Source of the DNA: Lentisphaeria bacterium
GTDB taxonomy: Bacteria; Verrucomicrobiota; Lentisphaeria; Victivallales; Victivallaceae
Length of the DNA stretch: 64,000 bases
Direction of reading: 5' to 3'
NCBI GenBank assembly: GCA_018265615.1
Contig: JABLYX010000003.1
Location: 95,151 to 159,150, forward strand
Of this stretch, positions 18,153 through 27,361 are shown in pieces. The notes below the pieces were generated by a model, which had not been told where the DNA came from, did not search any database, and saw nothing but the letters and a program-made list of their open reading frames with translations. Position 1 is the first letter of the stretch; the number at the start of each line of letters is the position of its first letter. Made by a program: the position numbers and the translations under genes.

Positions 18153-18302
18153 ACCCTTTTTACGTTCCTTTCACTTTGCCGGTGCAGATGTATCCGCATG
18201 ACGGTCTGCGCAGGGGCAGGGCGTTTCGGGAATCGGGTTGCGGCGGGGGACCGCATGTTTTCCGCCTGATATCCGGATTTCCCGGAGGCTTCCTCCGAAC
18301 AC

Positions 18303-18335
18303 AAAAAAATACCGTATGGAGAATCATACGGTATT
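18303..18335 (-). terminator. Rho-independent terminator of the PEP-CTERM-like gene
   Basis: AATACCGTATG (18308-18318) and CATACGGTATT (18325-18335) form a perfect 11-bp stem with a six-base loop. Read on the minus strand, the stem runs into seven T residues. It lies 26 bases beyond the stop of the minus-strand gene ending at 18361. Confidence 0.85.
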
Positions 18336-18360
18336 GAAAAAGAATTGTTTGCCGTGAGCT

Positions 18361-18906
18361 CTATTTTCGGACTCGCTTCCTTCTCCAGGCCATCATGCCG
18401 CCGCTTGCGCCCCCGATAAGCAGGGTAGCCAGAACTCCCGGCAACGGCTGGCCGGACGGGGCACTGCCGGAAACCTGAAACTGAAATTCGGAGTAACGTG
18501 AGCCCCATTCACCCCAGTTTGCCCCGAAATGCAGGTAGTCATGCATTCCATTATCCCAACCGCTTCCCCAGACATGGTCGAACTGATAAAAATCGTTACC
18601 GTTCTTGGATAACCAGAATTCAAGGGAATCACCTTTGGAAACATTGCCGACGGCAACCGAATTACCGGTGATATCGACGGTATTCGTAACGGTTGAGCCG
18701 TCCGGTTTTGTGCTGACTACCGTCAATGCTTCCCAGTTTGTTATGCTGTCCTGCCAGCCGCCGCTGCTGAAATTCAATACAAGACCGGCATCTTGCGCCA
18801 CAGTCAGCCTGCCGTTATTGAGCTGCAGGAAATTGTCATGCTGATATGCCCCGAAAGATGAAAGCGCACCAAACACAAATAGGGCCGCTGAAAAGATCTT
18901 TTTCAT
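18361..18906 (-). CDS. Secreted PEP-CTERM-like protein
   Basis: 181 aa from the ATG at 18906, seven bases after GGAG; an ATG two codons earlier sits too close to it. An N-terminal signal peptide (MKKIFSAALFVFGALSSFGA) is followed by a beta-rich body. The C-terminus has PLPGVLATLLIGGASGGMMAW followed by RRKR: a Pro-rich sorting motif, hydrophobic helix and basic tail, as in PEP-CTERM proteins processed by exosortase. The body is not recognised. It is a single gene between its own promoter and terminator. No exosortase is encoded in the window. Confidence 0.75.
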   Translation of the reverse strand: MKKIFSAALFVFGALSSFGAYQHDNFLQLNNGRLTVAQDAGLVLNFSSGGWQDSITNWEALTVVSTKPDGSTVTNTVDITGNSVAVGNVSKGDSLEFWLSKNGNDFYQFDHVWGSGWDNGMHDYLHFGANWGEWGSRYSEFQFQVSGSAPSGQPLPGVLATLLIGGASGGMMAWRRKRVRK

Positions 18907-18951
18907 AATCATGCTCCATATCCGGTATCTGTTTTCTATATCTGTAATTTA

Positions 18952-18979
18952 AATATAACTTATTTTTGCATTATTGCAA
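18952..18979 (-). promoter_or_regulatory. Promoter of the PEP-CTERM-like gene
   Basis: On the minus strand TTGCAA (18974-18979), a 16-base spacer and TATATT (18952-18957), 46 bases upstream of the ATG. The same layout precedes adhE, htpG, the RND adaptor and MATE genes. Confidence 0.6.
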
Positions 18980-19041
18980 GCCCGCCATCCTGCTCTTCCG
19001 ACTGCGGGGAGCCATTTTCTTCGTTTTTTTCTGATCCGCTC

Positions 19042-19085
19042 TTGACAAACACGGGGAAATCGATCATAATATTGCTGTAACGTTA
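19042..19085 (+). promoter_or_regulatory. Promoter and candidate operator of the second LacI gene
   Basis: TTGACA (19042-19047), 17 bases, then CATAAT (19065-19070) is a near-consensus promoter. The palindrome TAACGTTA (19078-19085) falls at the expected transcription start. Its central CG is typical of LacI-family operators, so autoregulation by the downstream product is likely. Confidence 0.65.
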
Positions 19086-19115
19086 AGGCTAATGTTCGTT
19101 CTGAAAGGGAAAGCG

Positions 19116-20156
19116 ATGCCTCCTGCAAGAAAAGAGAAGATCGGGATGAAGGAGATTGCGGAAGCCGCAGGTGTGTCCGTCATGACGGTTTCCGCGGCGC
19201 TCTCGGGCGTGGGGCGGATCAGCGAGAAGCGCAAGCACGAGATCATCTCTCTGGCGCAGCGGATGGGGTACCGCACGAACGCCGCGGCGCGGCTGCTCAA
19301 GAGCAAGCGGGTCGGCGACCTCGGGCTGCTGATCTTCGAGAAAGAGGAGCTGATTCGCGAGAACGCGACTTTCATGGATATGACCGTTCAGTTCATGAAG
19401 GAGTGCGTGCGTAATAACGTCCACTTCCAGCTGGAATGGTTCGATTGCTACCGCAACCGGGAGGAACTGCCGCAGATGCTGACCAACGGCCTCGTCGGCG
19501 GGCTGCTGATTGCCGGCGCCCCGGAGAACGCCGCGAAGCGCTTCATCGACAGCGAGCTCGGACTCCCGTTCGTCACACTTGAGGAGCCGGGGAAGTACTC
19601 GGTCTCGTTCGATAACGACGACCGGCTGCGGCAGGCGGTCTACTACCTTGCGTCACTGGGGCATGAGAATATCGGGCTGGTGAATGGACCGGCGGAGTTG
19701 AGCGTGTTCCGCCGCTACCGCAAGGTGTTTGACGCGGCGCTCGAGGAGCTGTCGCTTTTGCGCCCGGACACGCTGCATATCGAGAACCATCCGGCGGATG
19801 ATTTCCAGATCGAGGTGAACCGCCACCTGAAGCGCTTTCTCGATGCGCCGAAGCGCCCGACCGCTCTTCTGGTTCACTCCGGACTGTTTACGAAGGCGTA
19901 TATTTCCGGCCTGTTCCGGGCCGGGCTCCGGGTTCCGGAGGACGTCAGCATCATCTGTTACGAGACCGCCGACTGGGAGGCCGAGAAATTCGTGCCGCCC
20001 ATCACGGCGATCGAGCGCCGCCTCGAGGATCTGATCGTGGCCGGGATCCGCATGGTCCGCGAGCTGATGGAGGGAAAAGAGGTTCTGCATTCGAATTACA
20101 CGGTCTCACCGGTGTTCGCCAAACGCGGCACCGTGTGTCCGCCGAGCACGTTGTGA
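19116..20156 (+). CDS. LacI-family transcriptional regulator
   Basis: 346 aa from the ATG at 19116, which has AAAGGGA upstream; an in-frame ATG at 19092 has a weaker site. The helix-turn-helix is [22 protein letters not shown], followed by the hinge region [18 protein letters not shown]. The sugar-binding core includes [25 protein letters not shown] and [11 protein letters not shown]. It lies directly upstream of a pseudopilin gene (44-base gap) and a large secreted glycosidase gene, all in the same direction. It probably controls that module in response to a released sugar. Confidence 0.9.
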   Translation: MPPARKEKIGMKEIAEAAGVSVMTVSAALSGVGRISEKRKHEIISLAQRMGYRTNAAARLLKSKRVGDLGLLIFEKEELIRENATFMDMTVQFMKECVRNNVHFQLEWFDCYRNREELPQMLTNGLVGGLLIAGAPENAAKRFIDSELGLPFVTLEEPGKYSVSFDNDDRLRQAVYYLASLGHENIGLVNGPAELSVFRRYRKVFDAALEELSLLRPDTLHIENHPADDFQIEVNRHLKRFLDAPKRPTALLVHSGLFTKAYISGLFRAGLRVPEDVSIICYETADWEAEKFVPPITAIERRLEDLIVAGIRMVRELMEGKEVLHSNYTVSPVFAKRGTVCPPSTL

Positions 20157-20200
20157 CATCTCTGCGATTGAAGGCAATGTTTAACCGGACGGAGGAAAAG

Positions 20201-20863
20201 ATGAAAAGACGGCCATTCACACTGATCGAACTTCTTGTGGTGATTGCGATTATTGCGATTCTCGCCGGGATGTTGCTTCCGGCGCTCCAGAAAGCGCGGG
20301 AGGCGGGGAAAGCTTCGAGTTGCGTCAGCAACCTGAAACAGATTCAGGGATTCGCCCTCCTGTATGCGGGTTCCGGCGGGGATTACTTTCCCGCATCGTC
20401 GTCTCCGGGGAACTGGAGCTGCAACGACCCGCAGTGGAACAATCCGAAATGGAGCAGCCGCACTTTCATACAGGAGGCGCTTCAGCCGTCCGACAAGCCG
20501 TATAAGCTGCTGAAATGCCCCTCGTTTGCGCCGGATGACAAGATCTGGTACACGAATTACGGAATGAACTGCAAGGCCACAACCTACTTCAAAAGCGGCT
20601 GGGGCGCGCGGGACACCCTGTTGAAAATCACGCAGGTTCGCCTTCCCGGCCGGATGCTTGCCTTCGGCGAACACAACATGAAGGTGAACTCCGACGGCGA
20701 CCGGATCCTGTTCTCCGGCAGCAGTTGGCTCTCCTCGCGGCGCTACAGTCATGCCGACAGAATGAACTGCGCCTATATGGACGGACATGTTGCGCGCCAC
20801 CCGGGGGCGTTGCCGGATGCGGCCACCGTCGAAGGCCGGGCATTCTGGTTCGGCGACTACTGA
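20201..20863 (+). CDS. Prepilin-type (H-X9-DG) pseudopilin
   Basis: 220 aa from the ATG at 20201, preceded by GGAGGAA; an earlier in-frame start lies inside the LacI gene. The leader [21 protein letters not shown] has Glu at +5 but Pro before the cleavage site instead of Gly. The pilin helix continues with [15 protein letters not shown]. Near the C-terminus [12 protein letters not shown] is the H-X9-DG signature. Eleven bases separate it from the following secreted enzyme, so the two are almost certainly co-transcribed. It is probably a minor pseudopilin of a type II-like secretion fibre. Confidence 0.9.
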   Translation: MKRRPFTLIELLVVIAIIAILAGMLLPALQKAREAGKASSCVSNLKQIQGFALLYAGSGGDYFPASSSPGNWSCNDPQWNNPKWSSRTFIQEALQPSDKPYKLLKCPSFAPDDKIWYTNYGMNCKATTYFKSGWGARDTLLKITQVRLPGRMLAFGEHNMKVNSDGDRILFSGSSWLSSRRYSHADRMNCAYMDGHVARHPGALPDAATVEGRAFWFGDY

Positions 20864-20874
20864 AAGGGGGAATC

Positions 20875-23800
20875 ATGGGAATCAGAACAGCTTTGCTGGC
20901 CGGGCTCCTGGCATCCGCCGTTTTTGCCGGGGTCCGCGGCGCGGAGATTGCGGGGCGGAAAATGGTGTGGGCGCACCACACGCCGTGGCACACGCCGCTC
21001 AACACGAGCCTGACCGCGTTGAATTACTGCAACTTTCCGCTGCAGGACTCCACGGGGAACGACATCGAGGACTGGAAGCGTGAATTCGCCCAGGCGAAGG
21101 CGCAGGGCATCGACGGATTCTTCCCCGATCTCGTGGCGGATAAATCCGGCGGCGCGACCGCGTTCGTCGAGGCGATGCACACGATGCTCCGGGCGGCGGA
21201 AGGCTCCGATTTCCAGATCGGCGTCTGCCTCGATGTGAAAACGAGCGTCGAACAGCAGATAAAGGAGCTGAAACGGATGCTCGACCTCTTCGGGAATCAC
21301 CCGAACTATCCGCACTGGAACGGCAGGCCGGTCGTGAATTTCTACACCTTCCTGGCGTGGAAGCCGGAGGAGCTCGCCGCGATCCGGGCCGGGCTGAAGG
21401 AGGCGGGGCACGATATCTTCGTCATCGGCAACATCGACACCGGATACAGGCGGGGCGACGCGGAAGCCCTGCGGAGCCATGTTGCCGGAGCCGATATGAT
21501 CTATGTGTTCGGAATGGCCGAGTTCGACGGAATGACAATTCAGGACAAGGTCCGGCTGCATGAACGGCTTGCCGCCGAGTCCGGCCGCGAGCTGATGACG
21601 ACGGTCTACCCCGGCTATTACGGCGCGTGGCTGAACGGACGCAACGACTTCTATCAGGTTCACTGCGGATTCGACCAGGCGCACCGCTCGTTCGAGGCGG
21701 CGAATACGCCGAAGGCGAAGCATCTGCACTTCACGACCTGGAACGACCACGACGAAACGAGCCTCCTGCCGATGGTCTTCACGCCCGCGAATCCGCTGAT
21801 CACCCGGGCGTACTCCGACCGTTTCAAGGGGAACGCTCCCGTTTCCGGCAGGCCGGAGGTCGTCTTTGCCTATCACCGGGAGGAGATTCCGGGGACGCTG
21901 CTGCGCTTCGAGGCGATGGCGCTCCCGGCGCAGGAAAAAGGGAGTGTCGAGGTCGCGGGCAGGCTGCTCGACGGCGACGGGAACGCGGTTGCTCAGCTTT
22001 CCGCGAAAAGGCTCGCAGGCAATGAGTTCGACCGGGCCGAGTGGCTGGTCCCGTCGGCCGGGCTGGCGGAGCATGCGTTCCTCGTCCCGGAATTCACTGT
22101 GAACGGCGGGGCGGTCCGTCTGCCGGAGATGCTGTTCTTCACCGGCTGGCATCAGAATGCCGTGACCGTCAAGGTGGCCGCGAGCCGGATGATCGCGCCG
22201 GAAAGCGAGCTTCGGATCACGCAGGAGAAGGGGCTCCTGCGGGTGACGGGGAGCTATTCGGCCCCCGGGACGCTCAAGCGCGTCACGCTGTGGCGCAACG
22301 ACCGGCCGGTCGCGACGATTGTTCCGGAGAGCTCGGGCATGAGTTTGTCCAACCTCCAGATCAGCGGAATCCCCTCTTATACGGTGACGCCGGAGAGGGG
22401 GAGGATCGTTTCCGCCGTCCGGAAGTTCGGTGAGAACGGCTCGAAGAATTTCGACTGGAATGCGGAGTCGCTTGCATCCCGGAACAACCGGGGGTGGTCC
22501 CCGGTTGCACTGGCGGTTGCGGGGGAACCGGATATGAAGCTTCGCTTTACCGTTTCGGGGGCGGATCCGCTGACTGTCTCCGCCTCCGAACTCGCGGGGC
22601 GGGAGCAGATCGAATACGGCGGGCTCGTGATCCGGAGTCTGCCGGTTGACGGAACCATGCAGAACCGGAAGGCGCTGAACCGGCGCGAGGATACATTCGA
22701 CTTTTCGCTGTTTGCCGCCGCGCCGCGTCCGCATGACCGCTTCCAGCTTTTTTTCGAGGGGGCGGACGGCAGGAGCGGCTGGTCGCTTCCGGTCTGGCCG
22801 TTTGCGGACGGCCGGAAGGCGTTCCCCGTGAAGCTCGTTGAAACCGCGACGAACCTCGAAACCCCCTCCGGCGCGACCGGCTGGAAGGGGAGGGAGGAGT
22901 TCCTGAGCACCGGGGTTCCGTTCCGTGCGCCGGTGCTTTCGGAGGCGGTGCTTTCGCCGCTGTCGGTTCGCGGCGGCCGCTGGGATTTTGAGAACGACGG
23001 GCGCGACGCATACGGCGATATGCCCGTTGCGATTCCGGAGGCGATGTTCGTCGCGGGGAAAGCGGGGGAGGGCAGCGCGCTGCGTTTTACCGGAAAGGGG
23101 AGCGTGAGGATGCGCCTGCGCACCTATCCGGTCGGAGCCTCCACGGTTGACTTCCTTCTGAAGCCGGACGGCGGCCGTACGGAGCGGCAGGGGCTCGTCA
23201 CCCGCTCCGGCTGGAGCGACGCGGTCAATATCTATCTGCTCCCCGACGGCCGCATCGAGGCGGTGCGGGACGGGAATGAGGAGTTCAGGGCAGAAAAAGC
23301 CGTGAGCCGCGCCGCCGTTCCGGACGGCGTCTGGAGCCGGGTGCGCGTGAGCTGCGACAATGCCGCGCTGCGCATTTACATCGACGGGAAGTGCGTCGCC
23401 GAAGAGCCGGTCTCCCCGCAGCGCTGCTACGGAAACTGTACCTGGTTCCTCGGGAAAGGCGACAGGCGTTCCGTGAACTTCACAGGCTGTTTCGATGCCC
23501 TGACCGTATTCGGCGCGGCGTTCGCGCCCGGCGGCCCGGATGAGCCGGAGGTCCGCAAGGCGGAGCTGTTCCGCCCCCTCCTGCCGCCCGGAACGCCGGA
23601 GGCCGATGAAGAGAGCGTAGTGGAGGGACGCTGGAGTTTCCCCGCGAATCTCGAGCGCCGCGCCGCCGGAGAGAAGGACACTCCTTTCTCCCCGGTCCGG
23701 CTCTCCGCCCCGGTCGTGGTCGGCGGCGACACGCTGCTGCTCGGGCCGGGGGCGAATACGCTCCGGGTTCCGGCGGAGGGAATCGAACTGCGGGAGGGGA

Positions 23801-24180
23801 CGGTCATTTCCGTCCCGCTGCTGCGGTTCGACCGTGCCGAGCCGCGCAGGGCGTGGTATGCGCTGCTCATCTCGATCGGCGACGGCTCCGGCAGGTCGCT
23901 CAACTTCAACTTCGGCAGCGGCCGGGAGTTCATGATCACCGCGAATGAGCCTGCCTGGAAGATCAGGAGCGGGAACTTCAAGCTGACGCTCCCGGCTGAT
24001 CTGCGCATTGCGAAACGGGACGGCACGCTGATTTTCATGGTGAACGGGCGGATCGTCCACAAAGCGCCGGACGACCCGGCCTCGCCGTACACGAAGCTCT
24101 TCTTCTCGACGAGCAGCCCGAATCGCGACGACGCGACGGTTGTCCGGCTGGGCGCTCCGAAGCTGTACCGCCTGCGCTGA
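20875..24180 (+). CDS. Secreted GH71/GH99-like glycoside hydrolase with LamG-like domain
   Basis: 1101 aa from the ATG at 20875 with GAAAGGGGG upstream. A signal peptide (MGIRTALLAGLLASAVFAGVRG) precedes a TIM-barrel domain of about 370 residues: MVWAHHTPWHTPL, GIDGFFPDLVADK, VNFYTFLAWKP, TWNDHDETSLLP. It resembles GH71 and GH99 endo-acting alpha-glycanases, where YHRE-type strands follow the barrel. At about residues 750-880 is a LamG/concanavalin-like module (FRFTGKGSVRMRL-like strands, YIDGKCVAEEP), probably carbohydrate-binding. A further beta-rich C-terminal region follows. Substrate not known. It forms a module with the preceding pseudopilin and LacI genes. Confidence 0.75.
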   Translation: MGIRTALLAGLLASAVFAGVRGAEIAGRKMVWAHHTPWHTPLNTSLTALNYCNFPLQDSTGNDIEDWKREFAQAKAQGIDGFFPDLVADKSGGATAFVEAMHTMLRAAEGSDFQIGVCLDVKTSVEQQIKELKRMLDLFGNHPNYPHWNGRPVVNFYTFLAWKPEELAAIRAGLKEAGHDIFVIGNIDTGYRRGDAEALRSHVAGADMIYVFGMAEFDGMTIQDKVRLHERLAAESGRELMTTVYPGYYGAWLNGRNDFYQVHCGFDQAHRSFEAANTPKAKHLHFTTWNDHDETSLLPMVFTPANPLITRAYSDRFKGNAPVSGRPEVVFAYHREEIPGTLLRFEAMALPAQEKGSVEVAGRLLDGDGNAVAQLSAKRLAGNEFDRAEWLVPSAGLAEHAFLVPEFTVNGGAVRLPEMLFFTGWHQNAVTVKVAASRMIAPESELRITQEKGLLRVTGSYSAPGTLKRVTLWRNDRPVATIVPESSGMSLSNLQISGIPSYTVTPERGRIVSAVRKFGENGSKNFDWNAESLASRNNRGWSPVALAVAGEPDMKLRFTVSGADPLTVSASELAGREQIEYGGLVIRSLPVDGTMQNRKALNRREDTFDFSLFAAAPRPHDRFQLFFEGADGRSGWSLPVWPFADGRKAFPVKLVETATNLETPSGATGWKGREEFLSTGVPFRAPVLSEAVLSPLSVRGGRWDFENDGRDAYGDMPVAIPEAMFVAGKAGEGSALRFTGKGSVRMRLRTYPVGASTVDFLLKPDGGRTERQGLVTRSGWSDAVNIYLLPDGRIEAVRDGNEEFRAEKAVSRAAVPDGVWSRVRVSCDNAALRIYIDGKCVAEEPVSPQRCYGNCTWFLGKGDRRSVNFTGCFDALTVFGAAFAPGGPDEPEVRKAELFRPLLPPGTPEADEESVVEGRWSFPANLERRAAGEKDTPFSPVRLSAPVVVGGDTLLLGPGANTLRVPAEGIELREGTVISVPLLRFDRAEPRRAWYALLISIGDGSGRSLNFNFGSGREFMITANEPAWKIRSGNFKLTLPADLRIAKRDGTLIFMVNGRIVHKAPDDPASPYTKLFFSTSSPNRDDATVVRLGAPKLYRLR

Positions 24181-24216
24181 CTGGCCATCCCGGACAACCG
24201 GCGCAGGGCGGAGGGA

Positions 24217-27200
24217 TCATTTTCCGGCGCGGCGCCCGGCTTTCCTCTTCACGCTCTCGCGGGTTTTCTGGAAGACGACGAACATCGGTGGAATGAAGGC
24301 GATGCCGATCAGCGTCGCGGTCAGCATCCCCCAGAAGGTCGTTGTCCCGATGACCCGGCGGCTCTCCGCCCCCGCGCCGGTCGCGAAGAGCAGCGGCAGC
24401 ACGCCGATGATGAAGCTCCATGCCGTCATCAGCACCGCGCGGTAGCGGTAGTTCGCGCCGTTGATCGCGGAGCGGGCGATCGATTTGCCCGCGCTGCGTT
24501 CCTGCATCGAGAATTCGACCATGAGGATCGTGCTCTTTGCGCAGAGGCCGATCAGCATGATCAGCCCGAGCTGGGCGTAGATGTCGAGCAGCATCCCCGT
24601 GACGGTGAGCGCCGCAAGGCCGCCGAGCGCCGCGAACGCGACCGACAGGATGACCGGCATCGGAATCGACCACGATTCGTATTGGGCGACGAGGAAGAGA
24701 TAACCGAAGATGACCGCGAGCGTCATCAGGAGCACGATGCGCCCGTCGTTGTTCTTCTCCTGGTAGCTCATGTCGGTCCAGCTCACGGCGTATTCGTTGG
24801 AGAATTCCGTGTCGAGCAGCGCCTCGATCTTCTCCATGATCTTCGCGGAGGATGCGCCCGGAACCGGGATCGCGGTGATCGCGGCGGACATGTTCTGGTT
24901 GAAGCGTTCGATTTTGCGCGCGCCGAGCATGAGCTTCACATCGGCGACCGCGGTCAGCGGGACCATTTCGCCGGAGTCGTTCTGCAGCATGAGCTCTTCG
25001 AGGTCGTTCAGCGTCGAGCGTTCGCCGCTGTCGAGCTGCATCTTGACCTTGAAGGAGTAGCCGTTCAGGTTGAAGTCGTTGATGTACAGGCTGGCGAGGC
25101 TGCTCTGCAGCGCCGTGAAGATCCGGCTGACCGGTACGCCGAGCGATTCCGCCTTGTTCCGGTCGATGTCGAGGAAGAGCTGCGGCGTGCGTGCGTTGAA
25201 GCCGCTGAAGGCGTACAGGATTTCCGGCATGGCCTCCCTGTTGTTCAGGAGCCCGAGCAGCTTGCCCATCTGGCGTTCGAACTGCTGCGGCGTATCGCCG
25301 CCGGTGGTGCGCAGCGCGAAGGTCACACCGCCGGTGACGCCGAGGCCCATGATGGCCGGCGGCTGGAAGACGCGGACCTCCGCCTGCGGAATCGTCGCGC
25401 CGGCTGCCATGAGCTTGTCGCGAAGCGCGGTGATTCCGAGCTCCGGCGTTGTGCGTTTGCCCCAATCCTCCAGCGTGATGATCGCAAATCCGAGGTTTTC
25501 GCTCGAACCGCTCATGATCGAGTAGCCGGCCACGGTGATGATGTCGCGGACGCCCGGGATCGCCAGCGCCTTGTCGTTGAATGACTTCATCGCGCCGATC
25601 GTGCGTTCGAGCGCGGCGCCCGGCGGCAGTTCGAGCTCGCACATGAGCACACCCTTGTCCTCATCCGGCAGGAAGCCGCCCTTGAGGTCCCGGAGCAGGA
25701 AGACGTTCGCCGCAAGCACGCAGGCGATCAGAACCACGGTCAGGTAGAAGCGGCGGATCATGAATTTCGAGAAGCCGATATACCCCTTTTTTGTCGCGTC
25801 GAGCGAGTGGTCGAACCAGCGGAAGAGGATGAATTTTTTCCGTTCGGATGCTTCCGCCGGCTTCAGGATCAGCGAGCAGAGAGCCGGGGAGAGGGTCAGC
25901 GCGTTGAAAGCCGAGATGCACAGCGCGATGCACATCGTGACCGCGAACTGCAGGTAGATTGTCCCGACGATGCCGCCGTAGAAGCCGATCGGCGCGTAGA
26001 TCGCGGCGGAAACCATCGTTGTGGCGATGACCGGGCCCGTGATCTGCCGCATGCTCTTGACGGTCGCCTCCTTCGGGGGGAGCTTCTCGTCCCTGATGAT
26101 GCGCATCGTGTTCTCCACGACCACGATCGCGTCGTCCACGAGCGAGCCGATCACGAGGATCAGCCCGAACATCGTCAGCACGTTGATCGAGTATCCGAGG
26201 ATCGCCATGAAGAAAAAGGTGCCGAGCAGCGAAACCGGGATCGCAAGCGCCGGAACCAGCGTCGCGCGCCAGTCCTGCAGAAAGACGTAGGTGATCGCCA
26301 CCACGAGCAGCAGCGTCGCGACCAGCGTCATGGCAATCTCTTCGACGTTGACCATGATGTAGTTGGTCGGGTCGTAGGAGAGCACCGCTTCGACCCCTTC
26401 CGGGAACTGCTTCTGCAGCTCGCCGAGCAGCGTGTTGGCATTTCTGACGAGATCGACCGCGTTTGCGCCGTCCTGGCGGTAGATCGCCATGGCGATGCAG
26501 GAGCCGCCGTTGTAGAACCCTTCGTCCGTGTAGCGTTCGGCGCCGAGTTCAAGCCGCGCGATGTCGCCGAGCAGGACCTGTTCGCCCTTTGAACCGGTCG
26601 CGACGACGATGCGGTCGAACTCCTCCGGCGTTTTGAGCCGCCCGGTGACGTCGAGCTTCAGCTGCAGGTACGGGTTCGATTTTTCCCCGCCGAGCGACCC
26701 GGCCGCAGCCGGAATATTCTGCGAGGAGAGCTTTGAGATGATGATTTCCGGCGTGAGCTTCAGCGCGGACATCTTCAGCGGATCGAGCCAGATGCGCATG
26801 CTGTAGTTGCGTTCCCCGAGGATCTCGACGTAACCCATGCCGGGCAGCCGCGCAAAGGGGTCTTTCACGTTCATGCGTACATAGTTCGCCAGCTGCAGCA
26901 GCGAAAGCTCCTTCCCGTTCGTGCGGAAGACGTAGACGCCGACCATGTCGGTGGACTGCTTCTTGGTGACCACGCCGATCTGCGTGACGGTGTCCGGCAG
27001 CTGCGCTTCGGCGCGCTGGACGGCGTTCTGCACGTTGACCTGCGCGATGTCGGAGTTGATTCCGGGCCTGAAGGTCAGCGTGAGCGTGTAGTTGCCGTTG
27101 TTGTCGCTCTCGGACTTGAAGTAGAGCAGGTCCTCGATGCCGTTGACCTGCTCCTCGATGACGCTGGCGACGGTTTCGGCGATGACCTGCGAGGTCGCGC

Positions 27201-27354
27201 CGGGATACTGCGCAGTGACCTTGACGGTAGGCGGAGCGATTTCCGGATACTCCGCAATCGGCAGCCGGAGGAGGCAGATCGAGCCGACCAGGACGGTCAC
27301 GACCGAGATGACGAAAGCGAATTTCGGGCGTGCGATGAAAATTTGCGCAAACAT
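24217..27354 (-). CDS. RND-family multidrug efflux transporter, AcrB-like
   Basis: 1045 aa, full length for the HAE1 family. It begins FIARPKFAFVISVVTVLVGSI and has the expected twelve membrane segments and two large periplasmic loops. Membrane segment 4 carries the proton-relay aspartates in GSLVDDAIVVVEN. Other signatures are FLPDEDKGVLM, YSIMSGSSENLGFAII and the C-terminal GLCAKSTILMVEF. It pumps hydrophobic compounds using the proton gradient. It lies seven bases after the adaptor gene. No outer-membrane TolC-type gene is nearby, so the third component must be supplied elsewhere. Confidence 0.96.
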   Translation of the reverse strand: MFAQIFIARPKFAFVISVVTVLVGSICLLRLPIAEYPEIAPPTVKVTAQYPGATSQVIAETVASVIEEQVNGIEDLLYFKSESDNNGNYTLTLTFRPGINSDIAQVNVQNAVQRAEAQLPDTVTQIGVVTKKQSTDMVGVYVFRTNGKELSLLQLANYVRMNVKDPFARLPGMGYVEILGERNYSMRIWLDPLKMSALKLTPEIIISKLSSQNIPAAAGSLGGEKSNPYLQLKLDVTGRLKTPEEFDRIVVATGSKGEQVLLGDIARLELGAERYTDEGFYNGGSCIAMAIYRQDGANAVDLVRNANTLLGELQKQFPEGVEAVLSYDPTNYIMVNVEEIAMTLVATLLLVVAITYVFLQDWRATLVPALAIPVSLLGTFFFMAILGYSINVLTMFGLILVIGSLVDDAIVVVENTMRIIRDEKLPPKEATVKSMRQITGPVIATTMVSAAIYAPIGFYGGIVGTIYLQFAVTMCIALCISAFNALTLSPALCSLILKPAEASERKKFILFRWFDHSLDATKKGYIGFSKFMIRRFYLTVVLIACVLAANVFLLRDLKGGFLPDEDKGVLMCELELPPGAALERTIGAMKSFNDKALAIPGVRDIITVAGYSIMSGSSENLGFAIITLEDWGKRTTPELGITALRDKLMAAGATIPQAEVRVFQPPAIMGLGVTGGVTFALRTTGGDTPQQFERQMGKLLGLLNNREAMPEILYAFSGFNARTPQLFLDIDRNKAESLGVPVSRIFTALQSSLASLYINDFNLNGYSFKVKMQLDSGERSTLNDLEELMLQNDSGEMVPLTAVADVKLMLGARKIERFNQNMSAAITAIPVPGASSAKIMEKIEALLDTEFSNEYAVSWTDMSYQEKNNDGRIVLLMTLAVIFGYLFLVAQYESWSIPMPVILSVAFAALGGLAALTVTGMLLDIYAQLGLIMLIGLCAKSTILMVEFSMQERSAGKSIARSAINGANYRYRAVLMTAWSFIIGVLPLLFATGAGAESRRVIGTTTFWGMLTATLIGIAFIPPMFVVFQKTRESVKRKAGRRAGK

Positions 27355-27361
27355 GGCGGCC

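Noticed and set aside
18153..18300. Small gene between the glycosyltransferase and the PEP-CTERM-like gene
   Set aside because: Only short frames without RBS; the region is best read as the 3' end of two convergent units.
20857..24060. Long open reading frame antisense to the GH71-like gene (over 1000 codons)
   Set aside because: Same cause; composition is arginine-rich and the sense strand has a signal peptide, RBS and domain motifs.
24035..25642. Alternative-frame reading frame within the RND pump gene
   Set aside because: The RND transporter frame carries all family motifs; the other frame is low-complexity and arginine-rich.
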